A stretch of DNA of 64,000 bases from an uncultured Victivallaceae bacterium (GCA_944389925.1 CALXOD010000067.1:1-64000), one strand, 5' to 3'; positions 24,944 to 33,788 are shown, counted from the stretch's first letter. Made by a program: numbers and translations. The notes: a model not told the origin generated them from the letters alone.

Positions 24944-25281
24944 ACATAGTCGACAAAATTCGCAACGAACAGGTCAAGTCCGATGTTGCCGATTTCGCCG
25001 TGGGCGATACGGTCAAGGTCTATGTCAAGATCGTGGAAGGAACGACCGAACGCATTCAGCTCTTCGCCGGTACGGTGATTGCCCGGCGTGGAACCGGGAT
25101 TGAAGAAACGTTCACCGTGCGCCGGGTGACTGCCGGTCATGGAGTGGAGCGTGTTTTCCCGTTGCACAGCCCCCGGATTGACCGCATCGAAGTGGCCCGC
25201 AAAGGCCGGGTGCGCCGGGCCAAGCTGTATTATCTGCGGGATAAGGTCGGTAAGGCCGCCCGCGTTAAAGAAGCCCGCTGA
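24940..25281 (+). CDS. rplS: 50S ribosomal protein L19
   Basis: ATG 24940 with GGAGG ten bases upstream, overlapping the trmD stop (ATGA). The 113-residue product has the L19 core: '[16 protein letters not shown]', '[26 protein letters not shown]' and '[18 protein letters not shown]'. L19 sits at the subunit interface. Followed 55 bases later by rnhB. Confidence 0.96.
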   Translation: MNIVDKIRNEQVKSDVADFAVGDTVKVYVKIVEGTTERIQLFAGTVIARRGTGIEETFTVRRVTAGHGVERVFPLHSPRIDRIEVARKGRVRRAKLYYLRDKVGKAARVKEAR

Positions 25282-25336
25282 CGCGATTTCATGCGGACGC
25301 CGGCGCCGCCTGTGGTGGTGACCGGCGGTGTTGCGT

Positions 25337-25990
25337 ATGAACTTCTTGCCGGAAGATCACGAACTCCTCTCCCTGGAAAGAATGCTCCGGGCGGAGGGGT
25401 TTGTTTTTATCGCGGGAGTGGACGAGGCGGGTCGGGGACCACTGGCAGGGCCGGTAGTGGCCGGGGCGGTCTGCTTCCCGCCGGGGAGCCGGATTCCGGA
25501 AGTTTTTGATTCCAAGCAGGTGGACGAAGCCACCCGCAGGGAAATGCGCGCAGCGATTCTGGCGGTACCGGGTGTGCGCTGGGCGGTTCGTGAGGTGTCT
25601 GCAGCAGACATCGACCGGATGAATATTCTGCGTGCCACGGATCGGGCCATGCGCGAAGCGGTGCTGGCGCTGGGCGAGGAGATCGAGTTTTTGCTGGTGG
25701 ATGGTCGTCCGGTGCCGCATCTGCCGCGGCCGTCGCGGGCGGTGGTCAAGGGTGATGCTCGTTCAGCTTCGATTGCCGCGGCAAGCATTCTGGCGAAGGT
25801 GTATCGGGATGAGTGGATGGTCCGGGCGGACACGGAGTTTCCCGGGTATGGTTTCGCGGAACATAAAGGATACGGGACGAAACAGCACCTGGAGGCGTTG
25901 CGACGGTTGGGGCCATGCTCGTTGCATCGGCGGAGTTTTGCACCGGTTCGCGAGCTGGTGTCGCCGACGGAGCAGGGGGAACTGTTTTGA
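25337..25990 (+). CDS. rnhB: Ribonuclease HII
   Basis: Start at ATG 25337 (MNFLPEDHELL); GTG 25328 is an in-frame alternative. The 217-residue protein has the catalytic 'AGVDEAGRGPLAGPVVAGAV' (about residues 27-46, containing the first Asp-Glu pair), 'DSKQVDEATR', 'LLVDG', and 'KGDARSASIAAASILAKVYRD'. It cleaves RNA in RNA-DNA hybrids and excises single ribonucleotides. Location downstream of rplS is common in bacteria. Confidence 0.95.
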   Translation: MNFLPEDHELLSLERMLRAEGFVFIAGVDEAGRGPLAGPVVAGAVCFPPGSRIPEVFDSKQVDEATRREMRAAILAVPGVRWAVREVSAADIDRMNILRATDRAMREAVLALGEEIEFLLVDGRPVPHLPRPSRAVVKGDARSASIAAASILAKVYRDEWMVRADTEFPGYGFAEHKGYGTKQHLEALRRLGPCSLHRRSFAPVRELVSPTEQGELF

Positions 25991-26204
25991 AGGCGCCCCG
26001 ATGAAATCAGGAAACGAATGGTGAGTATGAACGGAAAATTCAGGTCAAGGAGTATACCCCGCGCAACCGGCGCGGGTCAGACCGGATGCGGTTTCTGAAG
26101 CGGCGGATGTCGTTTCGGAGACCTTTCTGCGACGAAAACCGGCGAAAATGTGTGCCGGAATCATGTTTTGAGTCAAGCGGTCAGAGAAATACAGGAAGTT
26201 TATC

Positions 26205-27935
26205 ATGAGTGAATACAGTCTGGATACCATTCGTCACAGTGCCGCCCATCTGATGGCGGCGGCGGTCAAGCAGCTTTTCCCGTCAGCCCGGTTTGACATC
26301 GGTCCGGCGACAGAAAATGGATTTTATTACGACTTTGATTTGGAGCGGCGACTGACGCCGGAGGATCTGAAGGCCATCGAGAAGGCCATGAAGAAGATGA
26401 TCGGGCGGAAGATTCCGTTTGAGCGTTTTGAACCCACCCGGGAGGAGGCGGAGCGAATGCTGCGGGAAGACGGTCAGACCTTCAAGCTGGAACGGCTGGC
26501 CGATGTACCGGAAGGTGCGGTGATCAGCTTTTATCGCAGCGGGGATTTTGTGGATCTCTGCCGTGGGCCGCACGTAGACCATGCCGGACGGATCGGTGCG
26601 GTGAAACTGCTGTCGGTCGCCGGATCTTATTTCCGTGGAGACGAAAAGAATCCGATGCTGCAGCGGATTTACGGTACCGCTTTTGCCACGGAGGAGGAAT
26701 TGCAGGAATACCTCCGGCGGATGGAGGAGGCGCAGAAGCGCGATCATCGGCGTCTGGGGCAGGAGCTGGGGCTGTTCTGCTTCTCCGAGAACGTCGGTCC
26801 CGGTCTGGTGCTGTGGCAGCCGAAGGGGGCCTTTATCCGCAACCTGATTGAAACGTATTGGCGGGAACAGCATTATCGCAACGGGTATGACCTGCTGTAT
26901 ACGCCGCATATCGGTCAGAGTGTGTTGTGGGAAACTTCCGGGCATTTGTCGTTTTATAAGGACGGCATGTATTCGCCCATGCAGATTGACGAAAAGGACT
27001 ATTTCGTCAAGCCGATGAACTGCCCGTTCCATATCGAGATTTATCAGTCGAAGCTCCGTTCCTATCGGGAATTGCCGTTGCGCTGGGCCGAACTGGGCAC
27101 GGTGTACCGATATGAAAAATCCGGCGTGCTGCACGGATTGCTGCGCGTTCGGGGATTCACGCAGGATGATGCGCACATCATCTGCACGCCGGAACAGATT
27201 GAGTCGGAAATCGCCGAGGTGCTGCGGTTCAGCCTCTCCATCTGGAAGGATTTCGGCTTCAAGGAGATCAAAGCCTACCTCGCGACTCGTCCGGAAAAGG
27301 CGGTTGGCGATCCTGCCCGCTGGGCACAGGCGCTTTCCTCGCTGGAAAATGCGGTGCGGAAATGCGGCCTTGAGTGTGAAGTCGACGAAGGCGGTGGTGC
27401 ATTCTACGGTCCGAAGATCGACCTCAAGATCAAGGATGCGATCGGGCGCGAATGGCAGACGACCACCATTCAGTTCGATTTTAATCTGCCGGAACGTTTC
27501 GATATGAGTTATATCGGCGAGGACGGAAAAAAGCATCAGCCCTATATGGTACACCGGGCGTTGTTCGGATCGCTGGAACGCTTTTTCGGGATTCTGATCG
27601 AACAGTATGCCGGAGCATTTCCGCTGTGGCTGGCGCCGGAACAGGCGCGTATCCTGCCGATTACCGAACGGCAGCATGAATGCGCCCGGAAGCAGCTGGC
27701 GGAATTGCGCGAAGCCGGTTTTCGGGTGGAGCTGGATGACCGTCCGGCCAGTCTGGGGGCGAAAATCAAGGATGCGCGGCATGACCGGATCCCCTATCTG
27801 CTGGTGGTCGGGGCCCAGGAGGCGGAGAATGGCGGATTTGCCGTGCGCAGCCGTCGTGAAGGCGAACTGGGCGTGATGACGCCGGCACAGTTGATGGAAA
27901 AAATGAAAACAGAAGTTGATAATAAGATTTGTTAA
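26205..27935 (+). CDS. thrS: Threonyl-tRNA synthetase without the TGS domain
   Basis: A 576-residue ThrRS starting directly at the editing-domain region: 'HSAAHLMAAAVKQLFP' at residues 11-26 (normally at about residue 70 of a 640-residue enzyme). The N-terminal TGS domain is therefore missing. Editing-site residues H-x3-H and C-R-G-P-H-V are present. The catalytic core keeps the zinc ligands in 'MNCPFHIEIY' (Cys), 'TQDDAHIIC' (His) and 'MVHRALFGSLERF' (His). The C-terminal anticodon domain is intact. ATG 26205 follows AGGAAG. It heads thrS-infC-rpmI-rplT-pheS-pheT, the same order as in Escherichia coli. Confidence 0.94.
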   Translation: MSEYSLDTIRHSAAHLMAAAVKQLFPSARFDIGPATENGFYYDFDLERRLTPEDLKAIEKAMKKMIGRKIPFERFEPTREEAERMLREDGQTFKLERLADVPEGAVISFYRSGDFVDLCRGPHVDHAGRIGAVKLLSVAGSYFRGDEKNPMLQRIYGTAFATEEELQEYLRRMEEAQKRDHRRLGQELGLFCFSENVGPGLVLWQPKGAFIRNLIETYWREQHYRNGYDLLYTPHIGQSVLWETSGHLSFYKDGMYSPMQIDEKDYFVKPMNCPFHIEIYQSKLRSYRELPLRWAELGTVYRYEKSGVLHGLLRVRGFTQDDAHIICTPEQIESEIAEVLRFSLSIWKDFGFKEIKAYLATRPEKAVGDPARWAQALSSLENAVRKCGLECEVDEGGGAFYGPKIDLKIKDAIGREWQTTTIQFDFNLPERFDMSYIGEDGKKHQPYMVHRALFGSLERFFGILIEQYAGAFPLWLAPEQARILPITERQHECARKQLAELREAGFRVELDDRPASLGAKIKDARHDRIPYLLVVGAQEAENGGFAVRSRREGELGVMTPAQLMEKMKTEVDNKIC

Positions 27936-27943
27936 ATTATAGT
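27916..27943 (+). promoter_or_regulatory. Candidate internal promoter before infC
   Basis: TTGATA (27916-27921), 16 bases, TATAGT (27938-27943), overlapping the end of thrS. A GC-rich hairpin with 8-bp arms (GGTGCGCG / CGCGCACC, about 27955-27981) follows in the infC leader and has no U-run, so it is not a terminator. Confidence 0.45.
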
Positions 27944-28013
27944 AACGAAAAAAGTGGTGCGCGACACAGGGGCCGCGCACCGGAAATCAAACCCAACGGA
28001 ATGAGGTGTTGCT

Positions 28014-28523
28014 ATTGCTAAGCTGCTGAAACCCGGAGATCGTTCGTTTACCGCTGACCAGGTTCGCCTGATTGGCGCGGACGGGGAACAATTGGAAATT
28101 GTACCGCTGAGTCGGGCACGCGAAATGGCGCAGAATGCCGGACTGGACCTGGTGCTGGTTTCAGAACGATCCGTGCCACCGGTCGTGCGCATCATGAATT
28201 TCGGAAAGCTGCAGTACGAGCAGAAGAAGAACCTGAAGGCGCAGCGCAAAAATACCATCGCTCAGAAAATCAAAGAGGTCAAGTTTCATATCAATGTCGA
28301 TAAGAACGATTATGATATAAAAATGAAACGGGCCCTTGAATTTCTGGGAAAAGGGTATAGATTAAAACTCACGTTGGCGCTCAGAGGACGGGAAATGGCC
28401 CATCAGGATCTGGCATTCGAGCTGATCGAACGCATTCTGGCGGACCTGACGCCGTACGGGGAACCCGATGGCAAACCGAAATTGCTCGGACGCAACATTA
28501 CGGTGAACTTCGCTCCCAAATAG
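28014..28523 (+). CDS. infC: Translation initiation factor IF-3, probable AUU start
   Basis: The first ATG (28092) would remove a conserved part of the protein. In frame upstream are codons encoding AKLLKPGDRSFTADQVRLIGADGEQLEIV, the expected IF3 N-terminus (V-R-L-I-x-x-x-G-E-Q-L). The frame is closed by a TGA at 28002. No ATG, GTG or TTG lies between that stop and this N-terminus, but ATT 28014 is five bases after GAGGTG, an ideal spacing. This gives 169 residues, the normal IF3 length. IF3 discriminates against non-canonical starts, and E. coli infC uses AUU for autorepression, so the same control is inferred here. The C-terminal domain ('GREMAHQDLAFELIERI') is standard. Confidence 0.9.
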   Translation: MAKLLKPGDRSFTADQVRLIGADGEQLEIVPLSRAREMAQNAGLDLVLVSERSVPPVVRIMNFGKLQYEQKKNLKAQRKNTIAQKIKEVKFHINVDKNDYDIKMKRALEFLGKGYRLKLTLALRGREMAHQDLAFELIERILADLTPYGEPDGKPKLLGRNITVNFAPK

Positions 28524-28609
28524 GTTGTGGGAGCGTGGCGCGGCGACCGGCTGGCATCGGCCGGCGCGGCGCAGGAATAACAACCCATTCAACTATATGG
28601 AGAGAAACG

Positions 28610-28810
28610 ATGCCCAAGTTGAAGACGAGAAAATGTGCCGCCAAGCGGCTCAAAATGACCGGAACCGGCAAGTTCCGGCACAACAAGGCCGGCGCCCGCC
28701 ACCTGATGACCGGCAAGGGGGCCAAACGGAAACGTCGCCTGGGACAGGACGGCGCCATTTCTTCGGCGGAAAAGAGCCGGATCAAAGTTGCACTGCCCTA
28801 CGGGCTCTGA
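28610..28810 (+). CDS. rpmI: 50S ribosomal protein L35
   Basis: ATG 28610 after GGAGAG. The 66-residue, very basic product begins MPKLKTRKCAAKRLKMTGTGK and contains 'KAGARHLMTGKGAKRKRRL', the L35 signature. It lies between infC and rplT as in most bacteria and assembles into the large subunit. Confidence 0.95.
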   Translation: MPKLKTRKCAAKRLKMTGTGKFRHNKAGARHLMTGKGAKRKRRLGQDGAISSAEKSRIKVALPYGL

Positions 28811-28829
28811 CAGACGGAGGTAAATACAT

Positions 28830-29180
28830 ATGTCGAGATCTACTTATGCCGTGCCGTCGCGGAAGCGCCGCAAGCGGGTATTGGAACGGGCCAAAGGGTT
28901 CTACGGAAACAGCAGCAAGAATATCCGTACCGCATATGATGCGGTGGACAAAGCGATGGTTCATGCCTATCGCGGACGCAAGCAGAAAAAGCAGCAGTAC
29001 CGTGCGCTGTGGGTGGTTCGGATCAATGCTGCCTGCCGTGCGTTGGGCACCAATTACAGCAAATTCATGAACGGCCTGAAGAAGGCTCAGATCGAACTGA
29101 ACCGCAAGGTTCTGGCGGATCTGGCCGTCACGGAGCCGCAGGAGTTTAAGGCGCTGGTGGAGAAAGTCACCCAGGCCTGA
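28830..29180 (+). CDS. rplT: 50S ribosomal protein L20
   Basis: A 116-residue L20 with '[39 protein letters not shown]' and '[23 protein letters not shown]'. It is needed for early 50S assembly and, in other bacteria, represses rpmI-rplT translation. GGAGG lies eight bases before the ATG. A strong terminator follows 20 bases after the stop. Confidence 0.96.
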   Translation: MSRSTYAVPSRKRRKRVLERAKGFYGNSSKNIRTAYDAVDKAMVHAYRGRKQKKQQYRALWVVRINAACRALGTNYSKFMNGLKKAQIELNRKVLADLAVTEPQEFKALVEKVTQA

Positions 29181-29200
29181 CGCTGCCGATTTTGTCGCGG

Positions 29201-29249
29201 AACAGCTTGAAAGCGGGTGAACTTTCACCTCTTTCGAGCTGTTTTTTTT
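29201..29249 (+). terminator. Strong intrinsic terminator/attenuator between rplT and pheS
   Basis: AACAGCTTGAAAG (29201-29213) pairs with CTTTCGAGCTGTT (29231-29243) over 13 bp with one G-U pair. An inner 5-bp hairpin GGTGA/TCACC lies in the loop, and T(8) follows. It sits where E. coli has the pheM attenuator. How transcription passes into pheS is not evident. Confidence 0.9.
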
Positions 29250-29298
29250 ATAGCCGGAGCAGAACCCCGGATTTCTGAAAGTACCCCAGGCGGGAGAC

Positions 29299-30330
29299 AT
29301 GGAAGCAATGATGAACGCGATTATCGAAAAAATCAATGCGGCGCTGGCCGATGCGGAACGGCGCCTGGCCGCCGCCGCGACCCCGGCGGAAGTGGAACAG
29401 CTGCGGATCGAATTGATCGGCCGGAACGGGCTCTTCCCGGCGCTCAGCAAGGAAATGGGAAGTGTTCCCGCGGAAGAACGTCGGGAGACAGGGGCGGCGT
29501 TCAATGCCGGACGCACCCGGATTCAGGAGTGGCTCGAAGCCGCTGTGCAGCGGTTGGCCGCCACGCCGGCAGAATCAATGGCGAAAATGGACTTGACTCT
29601 GCCCGGGCGCCGGTGGCGGACCGGGCACAAACATCCGATTTCCATCGTGATTGATGAATGTGTGGCGATTTTCCGGCGGATGGGATTCATTGTGGCGGAT
29701 GGACCGGAGATTGAGAGTGTTTACCATAATTTTGACGCATTGAATACGCCGCCGGATCATCCCTCCCGCGATCCGCAGGATACCTTTTATTTTGCCGATG
29801 GCAGGATTCTGCGCAGCCAGACTTCGCCGGTGCAGATCCGGGTGATGGAATCGCAGGAACCGCCGGTCCGTATCGTCGCACCGGGGCGGGTGTACCGCCG
29901 GGATACACCGGATGCGACACACGGAATGAATTTTCATCAGATAGAAGGATTGTACATTGACCGGGATGTTTCGATGTCGGACCTGAAGAGCGTGCTTCAG
30001 AGTTTTGCCGTCGAGATGTTCGGCCCCAAGGCGAAAATCCGGCTGCGGCCCCATTTCTTCCCCTTCACGGAGCCGAGTGTGGAGTATGACTTCTCATGCA
30101 TCATGTGTGAAGGCAAAGGGTGCCCGGTCTGCAAGAATTCCGGTTACATCGAAATTGCCGGTGCGGGGATGGTCGATCCCAATGTTTTGCGCAACGTCGG
30201 ATACGATCCGGAAGTCTGGTCCGGTTTCGCTTTCGGGATGGGAATTGAGCGGCTGGCGATGCTCCGGTACCGGATCGGCGACCTGCGTTATCTCTATGAG
30301 AACGACGTGCGGTTCCTCGGACAATTCTAA
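29299..30330 (+). CDS. pheS: Phenylalanyl-tRNA synthetase alpha subunit
   Basis: A 343-residue PheS. N-terminal coiled coil (about residues 1-95), then the class II core with 'GRRWRTGHKHPISIVIDECVAIFRRMGF', 'NFDALNTPPDHPSRDPQDTFYF', 'RVYRRDTPDATHGMNFHQIEGLYID' (motif 2) and 'GFAFGMGIERLAMLRYRIGDLRYLYENDVRFL' (motif 3). It forms the (alpha-beta)2 enzyme with PheT encoded 16 bases downstream. GGGAG precedes ATG 29299. Confidence 0.95.
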   Translation: MEAMMNAIIEKINAALADAERRLAAAATPAEVEQLRIELIGRNGLFPALSKEMGSVPAEERRETGAAFNAGRTRIQEWLEAAVQRLAATPAESMAKMDLTLPGRRWRTGHKHPISIVIDECVAIFRRMGFIVADGPEIESVYHNFDALNTPPDHPSRDPQDTFYFADGRILRSQTSPVQIRVMESQEPPVRIVAPGRVYRRDTPDATHGMNFHQIEGLYIDRDVSMSDLKSVLQSFAVEMFGPKAKIRLRPHFFPFTEPSVEYDFSCIMCEGKGCPVCKNSGYIEIAGAGMVDPNVLRNVGYDPEVWSGFAFGMGIERLAMLRYRIGDLRYLYENDVRFLGQF

Positions 30331-30346
30331 GAAAGAACGGTGAATC

Positions 30347-32743
30347 ATGAAAATCTCACGCAATTGGCTGGCACAGTATGTGACGATCGACTGCGATCTG
30401 GACACGCTTTGCGATAAATTAACCATGGCCGGGATCGAGGTGGAAGCGGTGGAAACCTCGCATCGGGTACCGCCGGGCGTGGTTGTGGCGAAAATCATCG
30501 AACGTGCCCCGCATACCGGTTCCGACCACCTGTCGGTCTGCCGGGTATTTGACGGGAAACAGGAGCTGCAGATTGTTTGCGGCGCGCCTAACTGTGATGC
30601 GGGAAAAACCGTGCCGCTGGCGACGATCGGAACGGTATTCCATTCACCCGAAGGCGATTTCGTCATTAAGAAATCCAAGCTGCGCGGCGTGGAATCCTTC
30701 GGGATGCTTTGCAGTGGCCGGGAACTGGGACTGAGCAGCGATCACAACGGATTGCTGATTCTCGACGATGCGCTGGAAGCGGGAACGCCGCTGGAGACGC
30801 TTTACCCGGGAGACAGCTGTATAGAGGTGGAAGTAACTCCGAACCGGCCTGATTGGCTTTCCCATTGGGGCGTGGCACGGGATGTGGCCTGTCTGTTGAA
30901 TGCCGAGGCCCGGCTGCCGGAGCTTTCTCTGCCTCCGACGGTGCCTGCACCGGAAAATTTGGTGACGGTGGAAGAACCGGAGCTGTGTCCGCGTTATATT
31001 GGCCGGATCATCCGCGGCGTGAAAATCGGCGAAAGTCCCGACTGGTTGAAGGAACGGTTGACCTCCGTGGGGCTGCGGCCGATCAACAATGTGGTGGACG
31101 TGACCAACTTCATTCTGATGGAGCTGGGGCAGCCGCTGCATGCCTTCGACCTGGATCTTCTCGCCGGCGGGCGGGTGGTGGTGCGACGCGCCCGCGACGG
31201 GGAGTCGATTGTAACCCTGGACGGCGGTCGACGGGAGCTGTCGCCGGCCAACCTGGTGATTGCCGATGCGGAAAAACCGATGGCGCTGGCCGGTGTCATG
31301 GGCGGCGAATACAGCGGCGTATCGGATAAGACCGTTAATATCCTGCTGGAAAGTGCGATTTTCCAGCCATCCTCCATCCGTGCCACCAGCCGGGCGCTGG
31401 AAATTGCCAGCGATTCCTCGTATCGCTATGAACGCGGAGTGGATTACGACATGGCCGATTACGCTTCCGACCGGGCGGCGCAGCTGATTATGGAAGTGGC
31501 CGGCGGGAAAGCGGTAACCGTCAAGGTCGATGTGACCCCGGGACGGCCTGAGCCGCGGAAAATCCCCTGCCGTTTCGAACGCATCCGCAAGCTGATCGGA
31601 GTGGCGGTGCCGGATGAGACGATGGTGGATATTTTCCGGCGGTTGCGGCTGGAGGTTTCCGACTGGGCGGACGGCCGCTGTGTGGTGACCGCCCCGCTGT
31701 TCCGGCTGGATCTGGAGCGTGAAGCCGACCTGGCGGAGGAAGTGGCGCGAATCAACGGTCTCGGGGCGATTCCGATACATCCGGTCGTCGGCAAGCTGGT
31801 TTCTTCTATATCCGATGACGCTTATTGGAAATATCAGCAGCTGCGCGACGAGTTGATCGGGTACGGGTTGTACGAATGCATGCATTACAGTATGGTCAGC
31901 GGAAAATCGGCACTGTCCGACACTCGTTTCACCGTCAACGATCTGGTGGTTTTGAAAAATCCGCTCAGTTCGGAACTGGCTTATATGCGGCCGTCCCTGC
32001 TGGGGGAAATGCTGGGAACGATCGAACGGAATGTTTCGCGGCGCAATTTGAATCTGCAGCTGTTCGAGCTGGGACGGGTCTTCTGCGCCAATCCGGAACT
32101 TTATCCAGAGGAACGGCACGAATGCTGTATCGTGCTTACCGGTCAGAAGCAGCCGGAACGGTACTCGACTGAGCTGGAGCTGAAATACGATTTCTACGAC
32201 CTCAAGGGGCTGCTGGAAAGCTGGCTGGAGCGGCGTGGCATTGTTCATTACTGTTTTGCCCCGGTGGAGGATGCCCGTTTTGAACCGGGGACGGCCGCCG
32301 CCGTGCTGGTCAATAACCGGGTGATCGGACATCTGGGGCAGTTGCCGACGGCGTTGACGCGCTCGTGGCGTACGCAGAACGCGGTTTTCGCGGCGCTGCT
32401 GGATGTGGATCAGCTGCTGGCGGTCAAACCTCGTTCCATCTATTACCGGGCGCTGTCGCAGTTCCCGGCGGTCAGTCGCGATGTGGCGTTTGTTGCGGAT
32501 GTCGGGCTGGAACATGCGACGGTTACGGAATTCATCCGCCGTGCCGGATTGAAACATCTGGAGTCGATTGAGCTGTTCGACATCTTCACCGACGACAAGG
32601 TGCTGGGGCCGGGGCGCAAGAGTATGGCGTACAAACTGACCTTCCGCCATGCCGAACGCACCCTGACCGATGCGGAGGTCAATGCCGCATTTGACAAGCT
32701 CCGGGCGCGCCTGGAACGGGAACTGAAAGTGGAACTGCGCTGA
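30347..32743 (+). CDS. pheT: Phenylalanyl-tRNA synthetase beta subunit
   Basis: A 798-residue full-length PheT. The N-terminal tRNA-binding (EMAP-II-like OB) domain spans about residues 40-150 ('HTGSDHLSVCRVFDG', 'VKSKLRG'-like 'KSKLRGVESFGMLCSG'). It is followed by B3/B4 editing and B5 domains ('VTPNRPDWLSHWGVARD', 'INNVVDVTNFILMELGQPLHAFD') and a C-terminal FDX-ACB anticodon-binding domain ('YRALSQFPAVSRDVAFV'). It completes the Phe-tRNA synthetase with pheS, and nadA follows 18 bases after the stop. Confidence 0.95.
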   Translation: MKISRNWLAQYVTIDCDLDTLCDKLTMAGIEVEAVETSHRVPPGVVVAKIIERAPHTGSDHLSVCRVFDGKQELQIVCGAPNCDAGKTVPLATIGTVFHSPEGDFVIKKSKLRGVESFGMLCSGRELGLSSDHNGLLILDDALEAGTPLETLYPGDSCIEVEVTPNRPDWLSHWGVARDVACLLNAEARLPELSLPPTVPAPENLVTVEEPELCPRYIGRIIRGVKIGESPDWLKERLTSVGLRPINNVVDVTNFILMELGQPLHAFDLDLLAGGRVVVRRARDGESIVTLDGGRRELSPANLVIADAEKPMALAGVMGGEYSGVSDKTVNILLESAIFQPSSIRATSRALEIASDSSYRYERGVDYDMADYASDRAAQLIMEVAGGKAVTVKVDVTPGRPEPRKIPCRFERIRKLIGVAVPDETMVDIFRRLRLEVSDWADGRCVVTAPLFRLDLEREADLAEEVARINGLGAIPIHPVVGKLVSSISDDAYWKYQQLRDELIGYGLYECMHYSMVSGKSALSDTRFTVNDLVVLKNPLSSELAYMRPSLLGEMLGTIERNVSRRNLNLQLFELGRVFCANPELYPEERHECCIVLTGQKQPERYSTELELKYDFYDLKGLLESWLERRGIVHYCFAPVEDARFEPGTAAAVLVNNRVIGHLGQLPTALTRSWRTQNAVFAALLDVDQLLAVKPRSIYYRALSQFPAVSRDVAFVADVGLEHATVTEFIRRAGLKHLESIELFDIFTDDKVLGPGRKSMAYKLTFRHAERTLTDAEVNAAFDKLRARLERELKVELR

Positions 32744-32761
32744 TTTGCGGGAGAAAACAAG

Positions 32762-33676
32762 ATGACCGATGCACAGATCAGAGACCGGATCGACCACCTC
32801 CGCCGGGAACGTCATGCAGTAATTCTGGCTCACAACTATGAGTTGGGTGAGATCCAGGATGTGGCCGATTTCTGCGGGGATTCGCTGGAGCTTTCCATTC
32901 GCGCCGCGGAAACCGATGCCGAGGTGATTGTTTTTTGCGGGGTTCGTTTTATGGCGGAAACCGCCAAGATTCTTTCGCCGGCAAAGACCGTGCTGCTGCC
33001 GGTGGAATCCGCCGGGTGCGACATGGCCGACATGATTGACGCCGAAGGGGTGCGGCGGATCAAGGCCGCCCATCCCGGAGCGCTGGTCGTCTGTTACGTC
33101 AACAGCACTGCCGCCGTCAAAGCGGAATGCGACCTCTGCGTGACCAGTGCCAACGCGCCGGAAATGATCCGGTTGCTGCCACCGGATCGGGAAGTTATTT
33201 TTGTGCCGGATCGAAATCTCGGAGCGCATTGTGCCGGTATCACCGGCCGTCCGATGATTTTCTGGGACGGCTGCTGTCCGGTGCACCAGCGTATGACCGC
33301 CGCCATGGTGGAGCGCCGCCGCCGGGAATATCCGGAGGCGGAGCTTCTCATTCATCCCGAGGCGCCGCCGGAAGTGGTGGCGCTGGCGGACTATGCGCTC
33401 AGTACCGGGGGAATTCTCCGGCATGTACGGGAATCGGCGAAGAAGGAATTTATCATCGCCACGGAGATCGGCATGCTGCACCGGCTGGAGGCGGAACATC
33501 CCGACAAAAGGTTCATTCCCTTGACGGAACAGGCGGTTTGTCCGCATATGAAGCTGATCCGTCTGCCGGACTTGTTGCGTTCGCTGGAGGAAAACCGGAC
33601 GGTGATAGAAGTGCCCGAACCATTGCGTGCCCGGGCGGAAGTGCCGATCCGGCGGATGCTGAACCGGAAGTTCTGA
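32762..33676 (+). CDS. nadA: Quinolinate synthase
   Basis: A 304-residue NadA. It has 'AVILAHNYELGEIQDVADFCGDSLELS' at residues 19-45, the three [4Fe-4S] cysteines in 'ESAGCDMAD', 'WDGCCPVHQR' and 'EQAVCPHMK', and 'FVPDRNLGAHCA'. It condenses iminoaspartate with dihydroxyacetone phosphate to quinolinate for NAD synthesis. Located at the end of the thrS-pheT operon, with no nadB or nadC nearby. Transcription ends at the terminator at 33713-33755. Confidence 0.95.
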   Translation: MTDAQIRDRIDHLRRERHAVILAHNYELGEIQDVADFCGDSLELSIRAAETDAEVIVFCGVRFMAETAKILSPAKTVLLPVESAGCDMADMIDAEGVRRIKAAHPGALVVCYVNSTAAVKAECDLCVTSANAPEMIRLLPPDREVIFVPDRNLGAHCAGITGRPMIFWDGCCPVHQRMTAAMVERRRREYPEAELLIHPEAPPEVVALADYALSTGGILRHVRESAKKEFIIATEIGMLHRLEAEHPDKRFIPLTEQAVCPHMKLIRLPDLLRSLEENRTVIEVPEPLRARAEVPIRRMLNRKF

Positions 33677-33712
33677 CATCGCGCCGGAAACGGCGCAGAC
33701 GGAGCCCCTTCC

Positions 33713-33755
33713 AAGGCTTCTTCAGGGAAAAGAGTTCCCTGGGGAAGCCTTTTTT
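33713..33755 (+). terminator. Intrinsic terminator after nadA
   Basis: AAGGCTTC / GAAGCCTT outer stem and CAGGGAA / TTCCCTG inner stem, separated by a 2+2 internal loop, followed by TTTTTT. Confidence 0.92.
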
Positions 33756-33788
33756 CTTTGGACGGCGAGGTGGGAGGAGAAACAGAGA

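Noticed and set aside
26029-26100. Possible thrS leader peptide (MNGKFRSRSIPRATGAGQTGCGF) overlapping a CCCGCGC/GCGCGGG hairpin
   Set aside because: It has only two Thr codons, no terminator follows the hairpin, and there is no competing structure, so attenuation is not supported.
26283-27980. 565-codon minus-strand frame opposite thrS
   Set aside because: Same explanation: antisense shadow of a clear threonyl-tRNA synthetase, with no recognisable domain.
29217-29250. Phe-rich GTG frame as a pheS leader peptide
   Set aside because: The frame has no stop for 145 codons and lacks a ribosome binding site. The Phe codons arise partly from the terminator U-run. Kept only as a question under the terminator finding.
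30644-33679. 1011-codon open frame on the minus strand opposite pheT and nadA
   Set aside because: pheT and nadA on the plus strand are unmistakable. The antisense frame has low-complexity His/Gln/Arg-rich composition with no motif; long antisense frames are expected in GC-rich genes with strong third-position bias.
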